Below, one piece after another: positions 1-7,783 of a stretch of DNA of 45,801 nucleotides; the first letter of the stretch is position 1; the number at the start of each line of letters is the position of its first letter. Origin of the DNA: an uncultured Veillonella sp. (lineage in GTDB: Bacteria; Bacillota; Negativicutes; Veillonellales; Veillonellaceae); the NCBI GenBank assembly GCA_900552715.1, contig USAV01000003.1, positions 1 to 45,801 of the forward strand. Reading direction: 5' to 3'. The notes beneath the pieces were generated by a model, which saw nothing but the letters and a program-made list of their open reading frames with translations, made no database searches and had not been told where the DNA came from. Position numbers and translations under genes: made by a program.

Positions 1-72
1 TTTTTTCAAGCAGAAGACGGCATACGAGATCCTCTCTGGTCTCGTGGGCTCGGAGATGTGTATAAGAGACAG
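1..72. other. Illumina Nextera P7 adapter (assembly contamination)
   Basis: Six T bases are followed by the P7 flow-cell oligo (7-30), an 8-base index CCTCTCTG (31-38, which I recall as the N708 i7 index) and the Nextera read-2 adapter (39-72) ending in the 19-bp Tn5 mosaic end (54-72). The order P7-index-adapter-mosaic end is exactly that of a library molecule. This is untrimmed adapter at a contig end, not a transposon in the genome. Genomic sequence begins at 73. Confidence 0.98.
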
Positions 73-556
73 GTAATTCATATGCCATCTTAGGACCTAC
101 TGAACGTTCTCTGTTCATTATTGGTGATACATGAATAATAGATTCTAAAATGATATCATTTTGCACAAAGATACAGTTAGAATATTTCCCCATAAGTTCA
201 ATATATATCGATGTTGAGGTGATGGAACCATCCATTTCAAGCTTATCAATATGGATACAGAGGATACGATCCCCGTTAATTTGTTCTACAGATGTAATAC
301 GACTGCCCTCTATATGTTTGCGTAGAAACATACATAATGAACTAGGTTCTTTGGGTAAATCTTGGATAGGTTTACATATATATATTGCGGGATTGGCACC
401 TACAGTTATCATCAGATTTACGTCTTGATTAGCATTACGTACTTTAAAAAGTAATGAGTGTTTATCTACTTGATAAAGTTTTTGTATTTGTCCACTCTGT
501 AGGCTTTCATTTAATTCTCTTGCCAATACAGACATGGTTAATCCGTCTAAATTCAT
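73..556 (-). CDS. rqcH: RqcH / NFACT family protein (FbpA-like), N-terminal part only
   Basis: The minus strand is open from an ATG at 556 to the adapter junction, giving 161 residues. The protein starts MNLDGLTMSVLARELNES and continues with GQIQKLYQVDKHSLLFKVR and later IELMGKYSNCIFV, all typical of the NFACT-N domain of RqcH (YloA, formerly fibronectin-binding protein A). RqcH binds stalled 50S subunits and recruits tRNA-Ala to add C-terminal alanine tails in ribosome quality control. An AAGGAT Shine-Dalgarno lies just upstream of the ATG. The remaining roughly 400 residues (helix-hairpin-helix, coiled coil, NFACT-R) would lie beyond the contig end. It is divergent from yicC, close to the Bacillus yloA-yloC neighbourhood. 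The reading frame runs unbroken to base 74, so the truncation is by the contig edge and not a mutation. Confidence 0.88.
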
Positions 557-663
557 GGTGATCCTTTCATTTGGTAACTCACAATGTATAGTTTAGTATA
601 ACATAGATAATTAATAGATATCTTTAAAATTCGTGATACAATATATAAAAAGGAGGTTCTTCC
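557..663. promoter_or_regulatory. Divergent intergenic region between rqcH and yicC
   Basis: This 107-bp AT-rich spacer must carry promoters for both directions. On the plus strand a TACAAT at 637-642 is a possible -10 box and AGGAGG at 651-656 is a strong Shine-Dalgarno 7 bases before the yicC ATG. No convincing -35 box was found for either direction, so the promoter assignment is tentative. Confidence 0.45.
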
Positions 664-1545
664 ATGAATAGCATGACGGGATTTGGGCGAGCAACTCAAA
701 TTGTAGATGGTTTACAATGTATCATAGAAATTAAATCTGTTAATTCTAGATTTTTAGATCTCAACATACGAAGTCCTAAACAAGTTAATTCTGTAGAGCA
801 TAGTATCCGTAAATGTATACAAAAAACCATACATCGAGGCAAAGTTGATGTGTTTGTAACATTGCAGGATGTAGCGGATAGAGAAAAACAGTTCATAATA
901 AATAGTTCTTTAAAACATCAAATTCAAGACTTACTGGTATCAGAAGGATTTTATAGGGAGCCTCAAGAGGTACCTTTATCGGCAGTGATGGCCATATCCA
1001 ATGATTGGGTACAAATCCAAGATTCTGAAGTTACAGAAGATGTACTTAAGTCTTTAGTTACTGATACTACAACTAATGCACTTAATGCATTAGTCAGTAT
1101 GCGACAATCTGAGGGGATTCATATTCAACAAGATTTGTTACACCGGCTTTCACAAATGACAAATATTATAGAAGACATTAACAGTCATAAAGCCGATGCT
1201 GTTATTGCTTATAAAGAAAATTTGCGAACTAAAATGATGGACTATGTGGAAGGTCTTGACATTACTGCCAATGAAGATCGTTTACTACAAGAAGTTGCTA
1301 TTATGGCTGACAAAACTGATATTACGGAAGAGATTGTCCGATTTAGGTCTCATGTGGTACAATTAACAAATACACTTAAGATGGATGAACCGATTGGTCG
1401 TAAGTTAGATTTTATCATTCAAGAGATGAATCGTGAGGTTAATACGATTGGCTCAAAAGCGATGGATATAACACTGACAGACTATGTGGTACAATTAAAA
1501 TGTGAATTAGAAAAAGTTAGAGAACAAGTACAGAATATTGAGTAA
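664..1545 (+). CDS. yicC: YicC/YloC family endoribonuclease
   Basis: The 293-residue protein begins with the family signature MNSMTGFGRA. It ends with the conserved C-terminal block around EEIVRFRSH, GRKLDFIIQEMNREVNTIGSK and ELEKVREQ. YicC proteins are metal-dependent endoribonucleases implicated in RNA turnover; the E. coli member acts on the small RNA RyhB. Length matches the family (about 290). The ATG is preceded by AGGAGG with 7-base spacing. It heads the yicC-remA-gmk-rpoZ cluster, the same order as Bacillus yloC-remA-gmk-rpoZ. In-vivo targets in this lineage are not deducible from sequence. Confidence 0.93.
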   Translation: MNSMTGFGRATQIVDGLQCIIEIKSVNSRFLDLNIRSPKQVNSVEHSIRKCIQKTIHRGKVDVFVTLQDVADREKQFIINSSLKHQIQDLLVSEGFYREPQEVPLSAVMAISNDWVQIQDSEVTEDVLKSLVTDTTTNALNALVSMRQSEGIHIQQDLLHRLSQMTNIIEDINSHKADAVIAYKENLRTKMMDYVEGLDITANEDRLLQEVAIMADKTDITEEIVRFRSHVVQLTNTLKMDEPIGRKLDFIIQEMNREVNTIGSKAMDITLTDYVVQLKCELEKVREQVQNIE

Positions 1546-1557
1546 GGAGGTCTATTT

Positions 1558-1827
1558 ATGAGTATCCAATTACTAAACATTGGTTTTGGTAATATGGTTT
1601 CTGCTAATCGCGTTATCGCTATTATTAGTCCTGAATCTGCACCTATTAAACGCATGGTTCAAGATGCAAGAGATAAAAGTCTCCTCATAGATGCAACCTA
1701 TGGACGTAAAACTCGGGCTGTGCTCGTTATGGATAGTGGGCAAATCGTTTTGTCAGCTATTCAACCTGAAACGGTGGCACATCGTATTGTGCAACACGAA
1801 GTCGATGAAGATACTGTAGAAGCTTAG
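1558..1827 (+). CDS. remA: RemA-like DUF370 DNA-binding regulator
   Basis: An 89-residue protein with the DUF370 signature: LLNIGFGNMVSANRVIAI at the N-terminus, then ATYGRKTRAVLVMDSG and a C-terminal VLSAIQPETVAHRI. In Bacillus, RemA forms ring-like oligomers that bind DNA and activate biofilm-matrix and osmoprotection genes. The position between yicC and gmk is the classical one. AAGGAGG lies 7 bases before the ATG, 12 bases after the yicC stop. Since Negativicutes do not share the Bacillus matrix operons, the regulon here is unknown; only the fold and context are secure. Confidence 0.92.
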   Translation: MSIQLLNIGFGNMVSANRVIAIISPESAPIKRMVQDARDKSLLIDATYGRKTRAVLVMDSGQIVLSAIQPETVAHRIVQHEVDEDTVEA

Positions 1828-1835
1828 GAGTTAAT

Positions 1836-2465
1836 ATGGCAGATCGAGGTTTATTAATTGTTATCTCCGGCCCATCTGGTGCAGGCAAGGGAACGATTTG
1901 TTCTAATATACGAGGTGAAATGCCTAATCTTGTATATTCTGTATCTATGACCACACGTGAACCGCGGGTTGGAGAAAAGGAAGGAATTAATTATTTCTTC
2001 CGCACAAAAGAAGAATTTGAATCATTATTGTCAGAAGATGCATTTTTAGAGTATGCTAAGGTATATGATAATTATTATGGCACCCCAAAACAACATGTGA
2101 TGAATTTGTTGGATGAAGGGAAGAGTGTACTTCTTGAAATCGATATTCAAGGTGCTATGCAAGTTAAAGAGCGATTTAGTGATGCCGTATTTATTTATAT
2201 TGTGCCACCGTCTTTAACCGAACTATCTGAACGTCTTCATAATCGAGGAACTGATGCAAAAGAGGTTATCGATAAGCGTTTATCATTGGCATGTTCTGAG
2301 TTAGCATTAGCTCATCGTTATGATTATATTGTGGTCAATGATGATTTAGAGGATGCGTCTTTAAAGGTTGCTTCTATATTGCGTGCTGAAGCTTGTAAAA
2401 TCAGTCGTAATAAAGAGCAAATTCAATATATTTATAAGCAATATCAAGAGTCTAAGGAGAAGTGA
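1836..2465 (+). CDS. gmk: Guanylate kinase
   Basis: A 209-residue cytosolic enzyme that phosphorylates GMP to GDP with ATP. The Walker A loop GPSGAGKGT is near residues 11-19. It is followed by the GMP-binding segment SMTTREPRVGEKEGINYFF, the EYAKVYDNYYGTP block and the lid-region RGTD. Length fits the family (about 205). The start codon is 8 bases after the remA stop, with a modest GGAG Shine-Dalgarno overlapping that gap, which suggests translational coupling. It precedes rpoZ, a common bacterial pairing that links GTP supply and (p)ppGpp metabolism with RNA polymerase. Confidence 0.97.
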   Translation: MADRGLLIVISGPSGAGKGTICSNIRGEMPNLVYSVSMTTREPRVGEKEGINYFFRTKEEFESLLSEDAFLEYAKVYDNYYGTPKQHVMNLLDEGKSVLLEIDIQGAMQVKERFSDAVFIYIVPPSLTELSERLHNRGTDAKEVIDKRLSLACSELALAHRYDYIVVNDDLEDASLKVASILRAEACKISRNKEQIQYIYKQYQESKEK

Positions 2466-2469
2466 TAGT

Positions 2470-2685
2470 ATGATGGTAAAACCTCCATTGAAAGCATTGG
2501 AAAAACGTGTAGATAGTAAATATACATTGGTAACGCTAGCAGCTAAACGCGCTCGCGAGTTGACCGATGGTGAAGAATGTCTTGCTACAGATATTCATAA
2601 TACAGATAAACCTGTATCTTTAGCATTCTATGAGATTGCTGAAGGTGAAGTAACATATAAACGCACTAAAGAAGGTATTAAATAA
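2470..2685 (+). CDS. rpoZ: RNA polymerase omega subunit
   Basis: A 71-residue protein with the omega motif: PPLKALEKRVDSKYTLVTLAAKRARELTDG. Omega helps assemble the beta-prime subunit of RNA polymerase. The frame is open upstream into gmk, but the start is placed at the ATG at 2470 because AAGGAG sits at 2455-2460. A second in-frame ATG at 2473 is possible and would lose one residue. It follows gmk by 4 bases and is followed at once by a strong hairpin. Confidence 0.93.
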   Translation: MMVKPPLKALEKRVDSKYTLVTLAAKRARELTDGEECLATDIHNTDKPVSLAFYEIAEGEVTYKRTKEGIK

Positions 2686-2693
2686 TTTTACTC

Positions 2694-2727
2694 AAAATTC
2701 CTTGTACATTTTGTACAAGGAATTTTT
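2694..2727 (+). terminator. Intrinsic terminator-like hairpin after rpoZ
   Basis: A perfect 15-bp stem (2694-2708 with 2712-2726) closes a TTT loop and ends in a T run at 2723-2727. Most of the T run is inside the stem. The coaBC Shine-Dalgarno begins only 3 bases later and I see no promoter in between, so termination is probably partial and coaBC may depend on read-through. Confidence 0.75.
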
Positions 2728-2739
2728 AAAAGGAGAATT

Positions 2740-3942
2740 ATGAAAGGGAAACATATTATCGTAGGTGTTTCAGCAGGTATTGCTGCATATAAAGCAATTG
2801 AAGTGGTAAGTCGTTTGCGAAAAGCTGGGGCAGAGGTCAAAGTAGTAATGACGAAAAATGCTACTCATATTGCGACACCTATGACATTTGGTGAAATTAG
2901 TGGTCATCCTGTAGCTGTTGATATGTGGGAAGAAATCCACGATTGGAATGTAGAACATATTGCTCTTGCAACCTGGGCTGATGCCTATATTGTGGTACCA
3001 GCTACAGCTAATGTAATTGGTAAAATACGAGCTGGTATTGCCGATGATATGCTCACTACAACAATTATGGCAACGCCAGCACCTAAATTTTTATGTCCTG
3101 CTATGAATACAGAGATGTTCAATAATCCTATTGTACAGAGAAATTTAAAGGATTTATCATCTTTGGGATACCATATTATGCAACCCGATGCTGGTTGGCT
3201 AGCTTGTGGCGTAACAGGTGTGGGTAGACTACCAGCACCAGAAGAGATTGTTAATTGGTTGACAGAAGAATTACATTCTCTAAATGGGACTGGTAAATTA
3301 GTTGGTAAGACTATTCTTGTTACAGCTGGTGGAACACAAGAAAATATTGACCCTGTTAGATATATAGGTAACAGATCTAGTGGAAAGATGGGATATGCTA
3401 TTGCGGCTGCTGCTGTTAAGGAAAAGGCTCGCGTAATTCTAGTGAGTGCCCCTACATCATTAGAAATTCCTAAAGGTGTTGCATATGTGCCTGTAGATTC
3501 TGCGGAATCTATGCAGGAGGCTGTTAATTCCTATTACGAATCAACAGATGTGGTTATAATGGCTGCTGCTGTTTCAGATTTTAGGGTGGCTAATAAAGCG
3601 CCTCAAAAAATCAAAAAAATGGAATTTATGACTTTAGAGCTCGTAAAGAATCCAGATATACTTAAAGAACTGGGAGAGCATAAAACCCATCAATTACTGG
3701 TTGGTTTTGCTGCAGAAACAGAACATGTTGTAGATTACGGCATGGATAAAGTACGTCGCAAAAACCTTGATATGTTAGTAGCTAATGATGTAAGCAAATC
3801 AAATGCTGGGTTTAATGTAGATACGAATGAAGGCTATTTTTTATATCCTAATAAAGAGCCTAAAATAATGCCAAATATGCAAAAATCAGAATTAGCTAGA
3901 TACATTATTGGAGAAGTTATTGAATTGTTAGCTGTAAAATAG
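2740..3942 (+). CDS. coaBC: Bifunctional phosphopantothenoylcysteine decarboxylase/synthetase
   Basis: A 400-residue fusion that makes 4'-phosphopantetheine in coenzyme A synthesis. The N-terminal half is the FMN-dependent decarboxylase (CoaC): VSAGIAAYKAIEVVSRLRKAG, the PAMNTEM substrate motif and the flap cysteine region GWLACGVTGVGRL. The C-terminal half (from about residue 190) is the CTP-dependent phosphopantothenate-cysteine ligase (CoaB): LVTAGGTQENIDPVRYIGN, SSGKMGYAIA and AAAVSDFRV. Length is normal for the fusion. The ATG follows AAGGAG by 5 bases. The Bacillus order is rpoZ-coaBC-priA; here metK and its riboswitch are inserted before priA. Confidence 0.96.
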   Translation: MKGKHIIVGVSAGIAAYKAIEVVSRLRKAGAEVKVVMTKNATHIATPMTFGEISGHPVAVDMWEEIHDWNVEHIALATWADAYIVVPATANVIGKIRAGIADDMLTTTIMATPAPKFLCPAMNTEMFNNPIVQRNLKDLSSLGYHIMQPDAGWLACGVTGVGRLPAPEEIVNWLTEELHSLNGTGKLVGKTILVTAGGTQENIDPVRYIGNRSSGKMGYAIAAAAVKEKARVILVSAPTSLEIPKGVAYVPVDSAESMQEAVNSYYESTDVVIMAAAVSDFRVANKAPQKIKKMEFMTLELVKNPDILKELGEHKTHQLLVGFAAETEHVVDYGMDKVRRKNLDMLVANDVSKSNAGFNVDTNEGYFLYPNKEPKIMPNMQKSELARYIIGEVIELLAVK

Positions 3943-3946
3943 CTTA

Positions 3947-4112
3947 TGTAATGTTGTCGTTGTGGGTGTAGTCGCATTACCATTGGCTATGGCGTTTGCT
4001 ATAGCTAGTGGAGTTACACCGCAAGCTGGTATATATACTGCTATTATTGATGATCATAGCTAAACTAGGCAATGTGATTAGATATATACCAGCGCCTGTT
4101 ATCATAAAGTGA
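3947..4112 (+). pseudogene. Remnant of a SulP-family anion permease
   Basis: Between coaBC and metK, two short open stretches match consecutive N-terminal parts of SulP (sulfate permease) transporters. The first (frame of 3956, ending at TAA 4061) reads VVVGVVALPLAMAFAIASGV followed by TPQAGIYTAII, the first transmembrane helix and the following loop. The second (frame of 4056, ending at TGA 4110) reads AKLGNVIRYIPAPVIIK, normally found some 70-80 residues further on. So most of the intervening sequence is deleted, the frame is shifted, and nothing after PAPVII remains. There is no start codon with a Shine-Dalgarno. I conclude a decayed gene fragment and not a functional small protein. Confidence 0.8.
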
Positions 4113-4118
4113 ATTAAC

Positions 4119-4147
4119 TTGATTTTTCTACAAAAATGGTATACAAT
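4119..4147 (+). promoter_or_regulatory. Promoter of the SAM riboswitch-metK unit
   Basis: TTGATT at 4119-4124 and TACAAT at 4142-4147 are separated by 17 bp, a good housekeeping-sigma promoter. Transcription would start near 4154, just before the riboswitch aptamer at 4163. It overlaps the edge of the SulP remnant. Confidence 0.75.
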
Positions 4148-4162
4148 TTATATCATAATTTA

Positions 4163-4260
4163 ACTCATCAAGAGTAGTGGAGGGAAAGGCCCGTTGAAGC
4201 TACAGCAACCCTTTTTAAAAGAAGGTGCTAATTCCAACAGTCATGGACTGATAGATGGGT
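4163..4260 (+). ncRNA. SAM-I (S-box) riboswitch aptamer
   Basis: The leader carries the S-box core: CTCATCAAGAG, then GTGGAGGGA, GGCCCGTTGAAGC, CAGCAACC and AAGGTGCTAATTCCAACAG. P1 can form between ACTCATC (4163-4169) and GATGGGT (4254-4260), 7 pairs with one G-U. A terminator hairpin with a T run follows at once and metK after that. By the known mechanism, SAM binding stabilises P1 and lets the terminator form, so metK is expressed when SAM is low. I did not work out the exact antiterminator pairing. Confidence 0.95.
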
Positions 4261-4261
4261 C

Positions 4262-4292
4262 TCCCTCATGAGAGACCATGAGGGATTTTTTT
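4262..4292 (+). terminator. Riboswitch-controlled terminator upstream of metK
   Basis: A 9-bp stem TCCCTCATG (4262-4270) with CATGAGGGA (4277-4285) closes an AGAGAC loop and is followed by seven T bases (4286-4292). It lies 2 bases after the P1 3' strand of the SAM-I aptamer and 16 bases before metK. This is the expression platform. Confidence 0.92.
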
Positions 4293-4308
4293 ATTATAGG
4301 AGGCAAAA

Positions 4309-5499
4309 ATGGCAGAAAAACATATGTTTTTTACTTCTGAATCCGTTACGGAAGGCCATCCAGATAAAATAGCTGACCAAATTTCTGATGCTGTTTTGGA
4401 TGCGATTATTGAAAAAGATCCAAAGGCTCGTGTAGCTTGTGAAACACTTGTGACTACAGGTTTAGTCCATGTCGTAGGGGAAATCTCTACAAGCACATAT
4501 GTTGATATTCCTCGTGTAGTACGTGATACAATTCGAGAAATTGGTTATACTCGTGCAAAATATGGTTTCGATTGTGATACTTGTGGTGTGTTAGTATCTA
4601 TTGATGAACAATCTGCAGATATCGCTATGGGTGTAGACGAAGCATTAGAATCTAAAGATGGTAATAGCGAAATCAATGATAAAATTGGCGCTGGTGACCA
4701 AGGCATGATGTTTGGTTACGCAACAAACGAAACACCTGAATATATGCCTATGCCAATTTCTTTAGCACATCGTTTATCCCGTCGTTTAGCAGAAGTTCGT
4801 AAGAATGGCACATTAACATATCTTCGTCCAGATGGTAAAACACAAGTTACTGTAGAATATGTTGACAATCAACCTAAACGTATTGATACAATCGTTATTT
4901 CTACGCAACATAGCCCAGAAGTAACACAAGAGCAAATTAAAAATGATTTGAAACGCTATGTTATCGATGCAGCACTTCCTGCAGAATTCATCGATGCAAA
5001 CACTAAATTCTTCATTAATCCTACAGGTCGTTTCGTTATCGGCGGTCCTCATGGTGATGCTGGTTTAACAGGTCGTAAAATCATCGTTGATACGTATGGT
5101 GGTATGGCTCGTCATGGTGGCGGTGCTTTCTCTGGTAAGGATCCTTCCAAGGTTGACCGTTCCGCAGCATATGCAGCTCGTTATGTAGCTAAAAATGTTG
5201 TAGCTGCAGGTCTCGCAGATAAATGCGAAGTACAAGTAGCGTATGCTATTGGTGTTGCAAAACCTGTATCTATTTTAGTTGATACATTTGGTACTGCTAA
5301 GATTGCAGAAGAAAAAATTCAAGAATTAGTAAGCAAACATTTCGACTTGCGCCCAGCAGGTATCATTGAAATGCTTGATTTATTAAAGCCTCATTATCGT
5401 AAGACGGCTGCGTATGGTCACTTTGGTAGAACTGATGTTGATCTTCCATGGGAACGTACTGATAAAGCTGATATTTTACGTCACGAAGCTGGCTTATAA
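4309..5499 (+). CDS. metK: S-adenosylmethionine synthetase
   Basis: A 396-residue cytosolic enzyme forming SAM from methionine and ATP. Signatures visible: the N-terminal FFTSESVTEGHPDK, GAGDQGMMFGYATNE near residue 125, and the glycine-rich P-loop-like GGGAFSGKDPSKVDRSAAY near residue 270. Length is normal (about 395). AGGAGG at 4298-4303 precedes the ATG by 5 bases. It is a monocistronic unit bounded by a SAM-I riboswitch and a strong terminator, inserted in what is otherwise the Bacillus-type coaBC-priA junction. Codon use is of the highly expressed type. Confidence 0.98.
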   Translation: MAEKHMFFTSESVTEGHPDKIADQISDAVLDAIIEKDPKARVACETLVTTGLVHVVGEISTSTYVDIPRVVRDTIREIGYTRAKYGFDCDTCGVLVSIDEQSADIAMGVDEALESKDGNSEINDKIGAGDQGMMFGYATNETPEYMPMPISLAHRLSRRLAEVRKNGTLTYLRPDGKTQVTVEYVDNQPKRIDTIVISTQHSPEVTQEQIKNDLKRYVIDAALPAEFIDANTKFFINPTGRFVIGGPHGDAGLTGRKIIVDTYGGMARHGGGAFSGKDPSKVDRSAAYAARYVAKNVVAAGLADKCEVQVAYAIGVAKPVSILVDTFGTAKIAEEKIQELVSKHFDLRPAGIIEMLDLLKPHYRKTAAYGHFGRTDVDLPWERTDKADILRHEAGL

Positions 5500-5503
5500 T
5501 AGT

Positions 5504-5539
5504 AAAGACTTAGTAGACTTGTCTACTAAGTCTTTTTTT
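5504..5539 (+). terminator. Intrinsic terminator of metK
   Basis: A perfect 15-bp stem (5504-5518 with 5521-5535) with a minimal loop and a T run at 5533-5539, four bases after the metK stop. Confidence 0.93.
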
Positions 5540-5554
5540 ATCTCCTCTAGGATA

Positions 5555-5563
5555 TGTTATAAT
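5555..5563 (+). promoter_or_regulatory. Extended -10 promoter for the priA-rpe operon
   Basis: TGT followed by a consensus TATAAT (5558-5563) gives an extended -10 box 24 bp before the priA ATG. The -35 position falls in the metK terminator T run and is poor, as extended -10 promoters allow. The leader would be about 18 bases, leaving room only for the GAGGAGG Shine-Dalgarno. Confidence 0.6.
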
Positions 5564-5587
5564 AATTAGATTAGAGGAGGTGAACTA

Positions 5588-7771
5588 ATGCGCGTAGCAA
5601 GTATTATTATTAATAGACCTGCCAAACAATTACATAAACCGTTAAGCTATTTGTTACCAGAGAAATTTGGTGATGTGAAAGCAGGGACTCGTGTATTAGT
5701 TCCCTTAGGTGGTAGTCGTGAAGAGGGCATCGTTATTGGGTATGAAGAACTATTAGAGAAACCAACATTTACTTTGCGTTCTATAATAGATATTCTTGAT
5801 AGTGATCCTTGGTTTACTCGGGAAATGATGGATACGGCACAGAAAATTAGTCGTTATTTTTTGTGTTCCTTTGGAGATGCTTTACGTCTTTTTACTGTGC
5901 ATAAAACATTAAAATCTTACGATGCACCAAAAGAAGAATGGCTCGTTGTAACGCCAGAGTTTAAGATTGATCAATTAAGTCCTAAGAAGCGCAAGCAACG
6001 TGAGTTGGCTAACTATCTCATCGAGGTAGGTGGGGCTCCTAAATCTTTATTAAGAGCCAAAGGCTATTCTTATATGGTTATTAAACAGGTCGGTGAAGAG
6101 CATGGCATTCATATTGAAGAACGCTTTAAAGATACAAAAACTTCTTTTACCGAATTGCTGAGTGGCGAAGAAACAATTCCGTTAACTGAAGCACAACAAA
6201 TTGTATATGAACCGATTAAGCAGATGATGGACCTTGAATCGTATAATACATTCCTTTTGCATGGTGTAACTGGTAGTGGTAAAACACAAATTTATTTAAA
6301 AGCTGCTGCTCGTTGTATAGGAAAAGGTAAAACCGCCATTATTCTGGTTCCTGAAATTATATTAACCGATCAGATTGTTCGTCGTTTTGTTTCTACCTTT
6401 GGTGATGAAGTTGTTGTTTTCCATAGTAAACTAACCATTAGTGAGCGAAATAATAACTGGGAACGTATACGAAGGAAGGATAGCCATATCATTATTGGCG
6501 CTCGTTCTGCCGTTTTCGCGCCTGCTGAAGATATTGGGCTTATTGTATTAGATGAAGAACATGATACATCTTATAAACAGGAAGATATGATTCGTTATAA
6601 TGCAAAAAATGTCGCATTATGGAGAGGTATGGCTCATGATTGTCCTGTTATTTTAGGCTCTGCTACACCTGCCATTACATCGTATTACAAGGCTTTACAA
6701 GGACAATATAAGCTGTTAGAGTTGCCAACCCGTATCTTTGATCAACCGATGCCACATGTTCAAATTGTAGATATGAAAGAAGAAATGATTCGTGGCAACT
6801 ACTCGGTGTTCTCCGATGCTATGACACATCTTATTGAGCGTACATTAGCGGATGGAAATCAGATGATTATTCTTTTAAATCGTCGTGGCTACAGCACATT
6901 TGTCATGTGTCGTGATTGTGGTGAAACGATTATGTGTCCTCATTGTGAGGTTGCTATGGTGTACCATCAAGCCGGTGAAGAGTTGCGGTGTCACTATTGT
7001 GAGCACCATGAACCAATTCCTTCAGTATGCCCTAAATGTCATAGTAAAAGAATTAAATTCTTTGGCTCTGGCACACAAAAAGTTGAAGAAGAATTACGCC
7101 GATATTTTAAAGGCGCTCGTATTGCGCGTTTAGATCAAGATGTAACTAAGCATAAAGATATGGGCGAAGAAATTCTTCAAGATTTTGGTAACCATAAATA
7201 TGATATTTTATTAGGGACCCAAATGGTTTCTAAAGGGCATGATTTTAAGGATGTAACAGCTGTAGGTATATTGACGGCTGATTCTGTCTTAAATATACCT
7301 GTTTATTCAGCATCTGAACGTGCATTTGATCTACTAACGCAAACATCAGGAAGAGCGGGTCGTGGTGACAAGGTTGGCAGTGTTGTTATACAAACATATA
7401 ATCCTTTAAATTATGCTATAATAAAGAGTAAGGCTCATGATTATTTGGGCTTTTACAATGAAGAAATAGTAAATCGTAAGGACTTAGGGTATCCACCATT
7501 TCGCGAAATGATTTATATGGTTATAAGACATGGGAAGGAAGAAATGGCTGAATCGATTGCTCAAAAAATTGTAGATGATTTGGAAACAAATTTTAAATCA
7601 CAATCGATTGATGTTAATGGTCCTTATGAAGCAGGCATTAAAAAGATTCGCGATATGTATCGTTTATCGATTATGATTCGCGGAGAAAATTTAGATGCCG
7701 TAAAAGATTATATATATAATTCTTGGATTTTTACACAAGAAGGTCTACTTATCGATGTAGACCCTATTTGA
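5588..7771 (+). CDS. priA: Primosomal protein N' (replication restart helicase PriA)
   Basis: A 727-residue superfamily 2 DNA helicase that recognises stalled or repaired forks and reloads the replicative helicase. The N-terminal 3' DNA-binding domain is followed by Walker A GVTGSGKTQ near residue 225 and the Walker B box DEEHD near 322. The zinc-binding insertion spans about residues 440-485, with four CxxC pairs (CRDCG, CPHCE, CHYCE, CPKCH). Motifs V-VI include GTQMVSKGHDF and the QTSGRAGRG segment. Length is normal. GAGGAGG precedes the ATG. It is first gene of the long operon that runs to rpe. Confidence 0.97.
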   Translation: MRVASIIINRPAKQLHKPLSYLLPEKFGDVKAGTRVLVPLGGSREEGIVIGYEELLEKPTFTLRSIIDILDSDPWFTREMMDTAQKISRYFLCSFGDALRLFTVHKTLKSYDAPKEEWLVVTPEFKIDQLSPKKRKQRELANYLIEVGGAPKSLLRAKGYSYMVIKQVGEEHGIHIEERFKDTKTSFTELLSGEETIPLTEAQQIVYEPIKQMMDLESYNTFLLHGVTGSGKTQIYLKAAARCIGKGKTAIILVPEIILTDQIVRRFVSTFGDEVVVFHSKLTISERNNNWERIRRKDSHIIIGARSAVFAPAEDIGLIVLDEEHDTSYKQEDMIRYNAKNVALWRGMAHDCPVILGSATPAITSYYKALQGQYKLLELPTRIFDQPMPHVQIVDMKEEMIRGNYSVFSDAMTHLIERTLADGNQMIILLNRRGYSTFVMCRDCGETIMCPHCEVAMVYHQAGEELRCHYCEHHEPIPSVCPKCHSKRIKFFGSGTQKVEEELRRYFKGARIARLDQDVTKHKDMGEEILQDFGNHKYDILLGTQMVSKGHDFKDVTAVGILTADSVLNIPVYSASERAFDLLTQTSGRAGRGDKVGSVVIQTYNPLNYAIIKSKAHDYLGFYNEEIVNRKDLGYPPFREMIYMVIRHGKEEMAESIAQKIVDDLETNFKSQSIDVNGPYEAGIKKIRDMYRLSIMIRGENLDAVKDYIYNSWIFTQEGLLIDVDPI

Positions 7772-7783
7772 TAAGAGGAGTAT

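Noticed and set aside
54..72. Tn5 mosaic end as evidence of a transposon
   Set aside because: It is joined to the Illumina P7 and index sequence, so it comes from library tagmentation.
150..428. Plus-strand 92-codon open frame near the window start
   Set aside because: It lies antisense to the clearly recognisable RqcH N-terminal domain and has no Shine-Dalgarno or family match.
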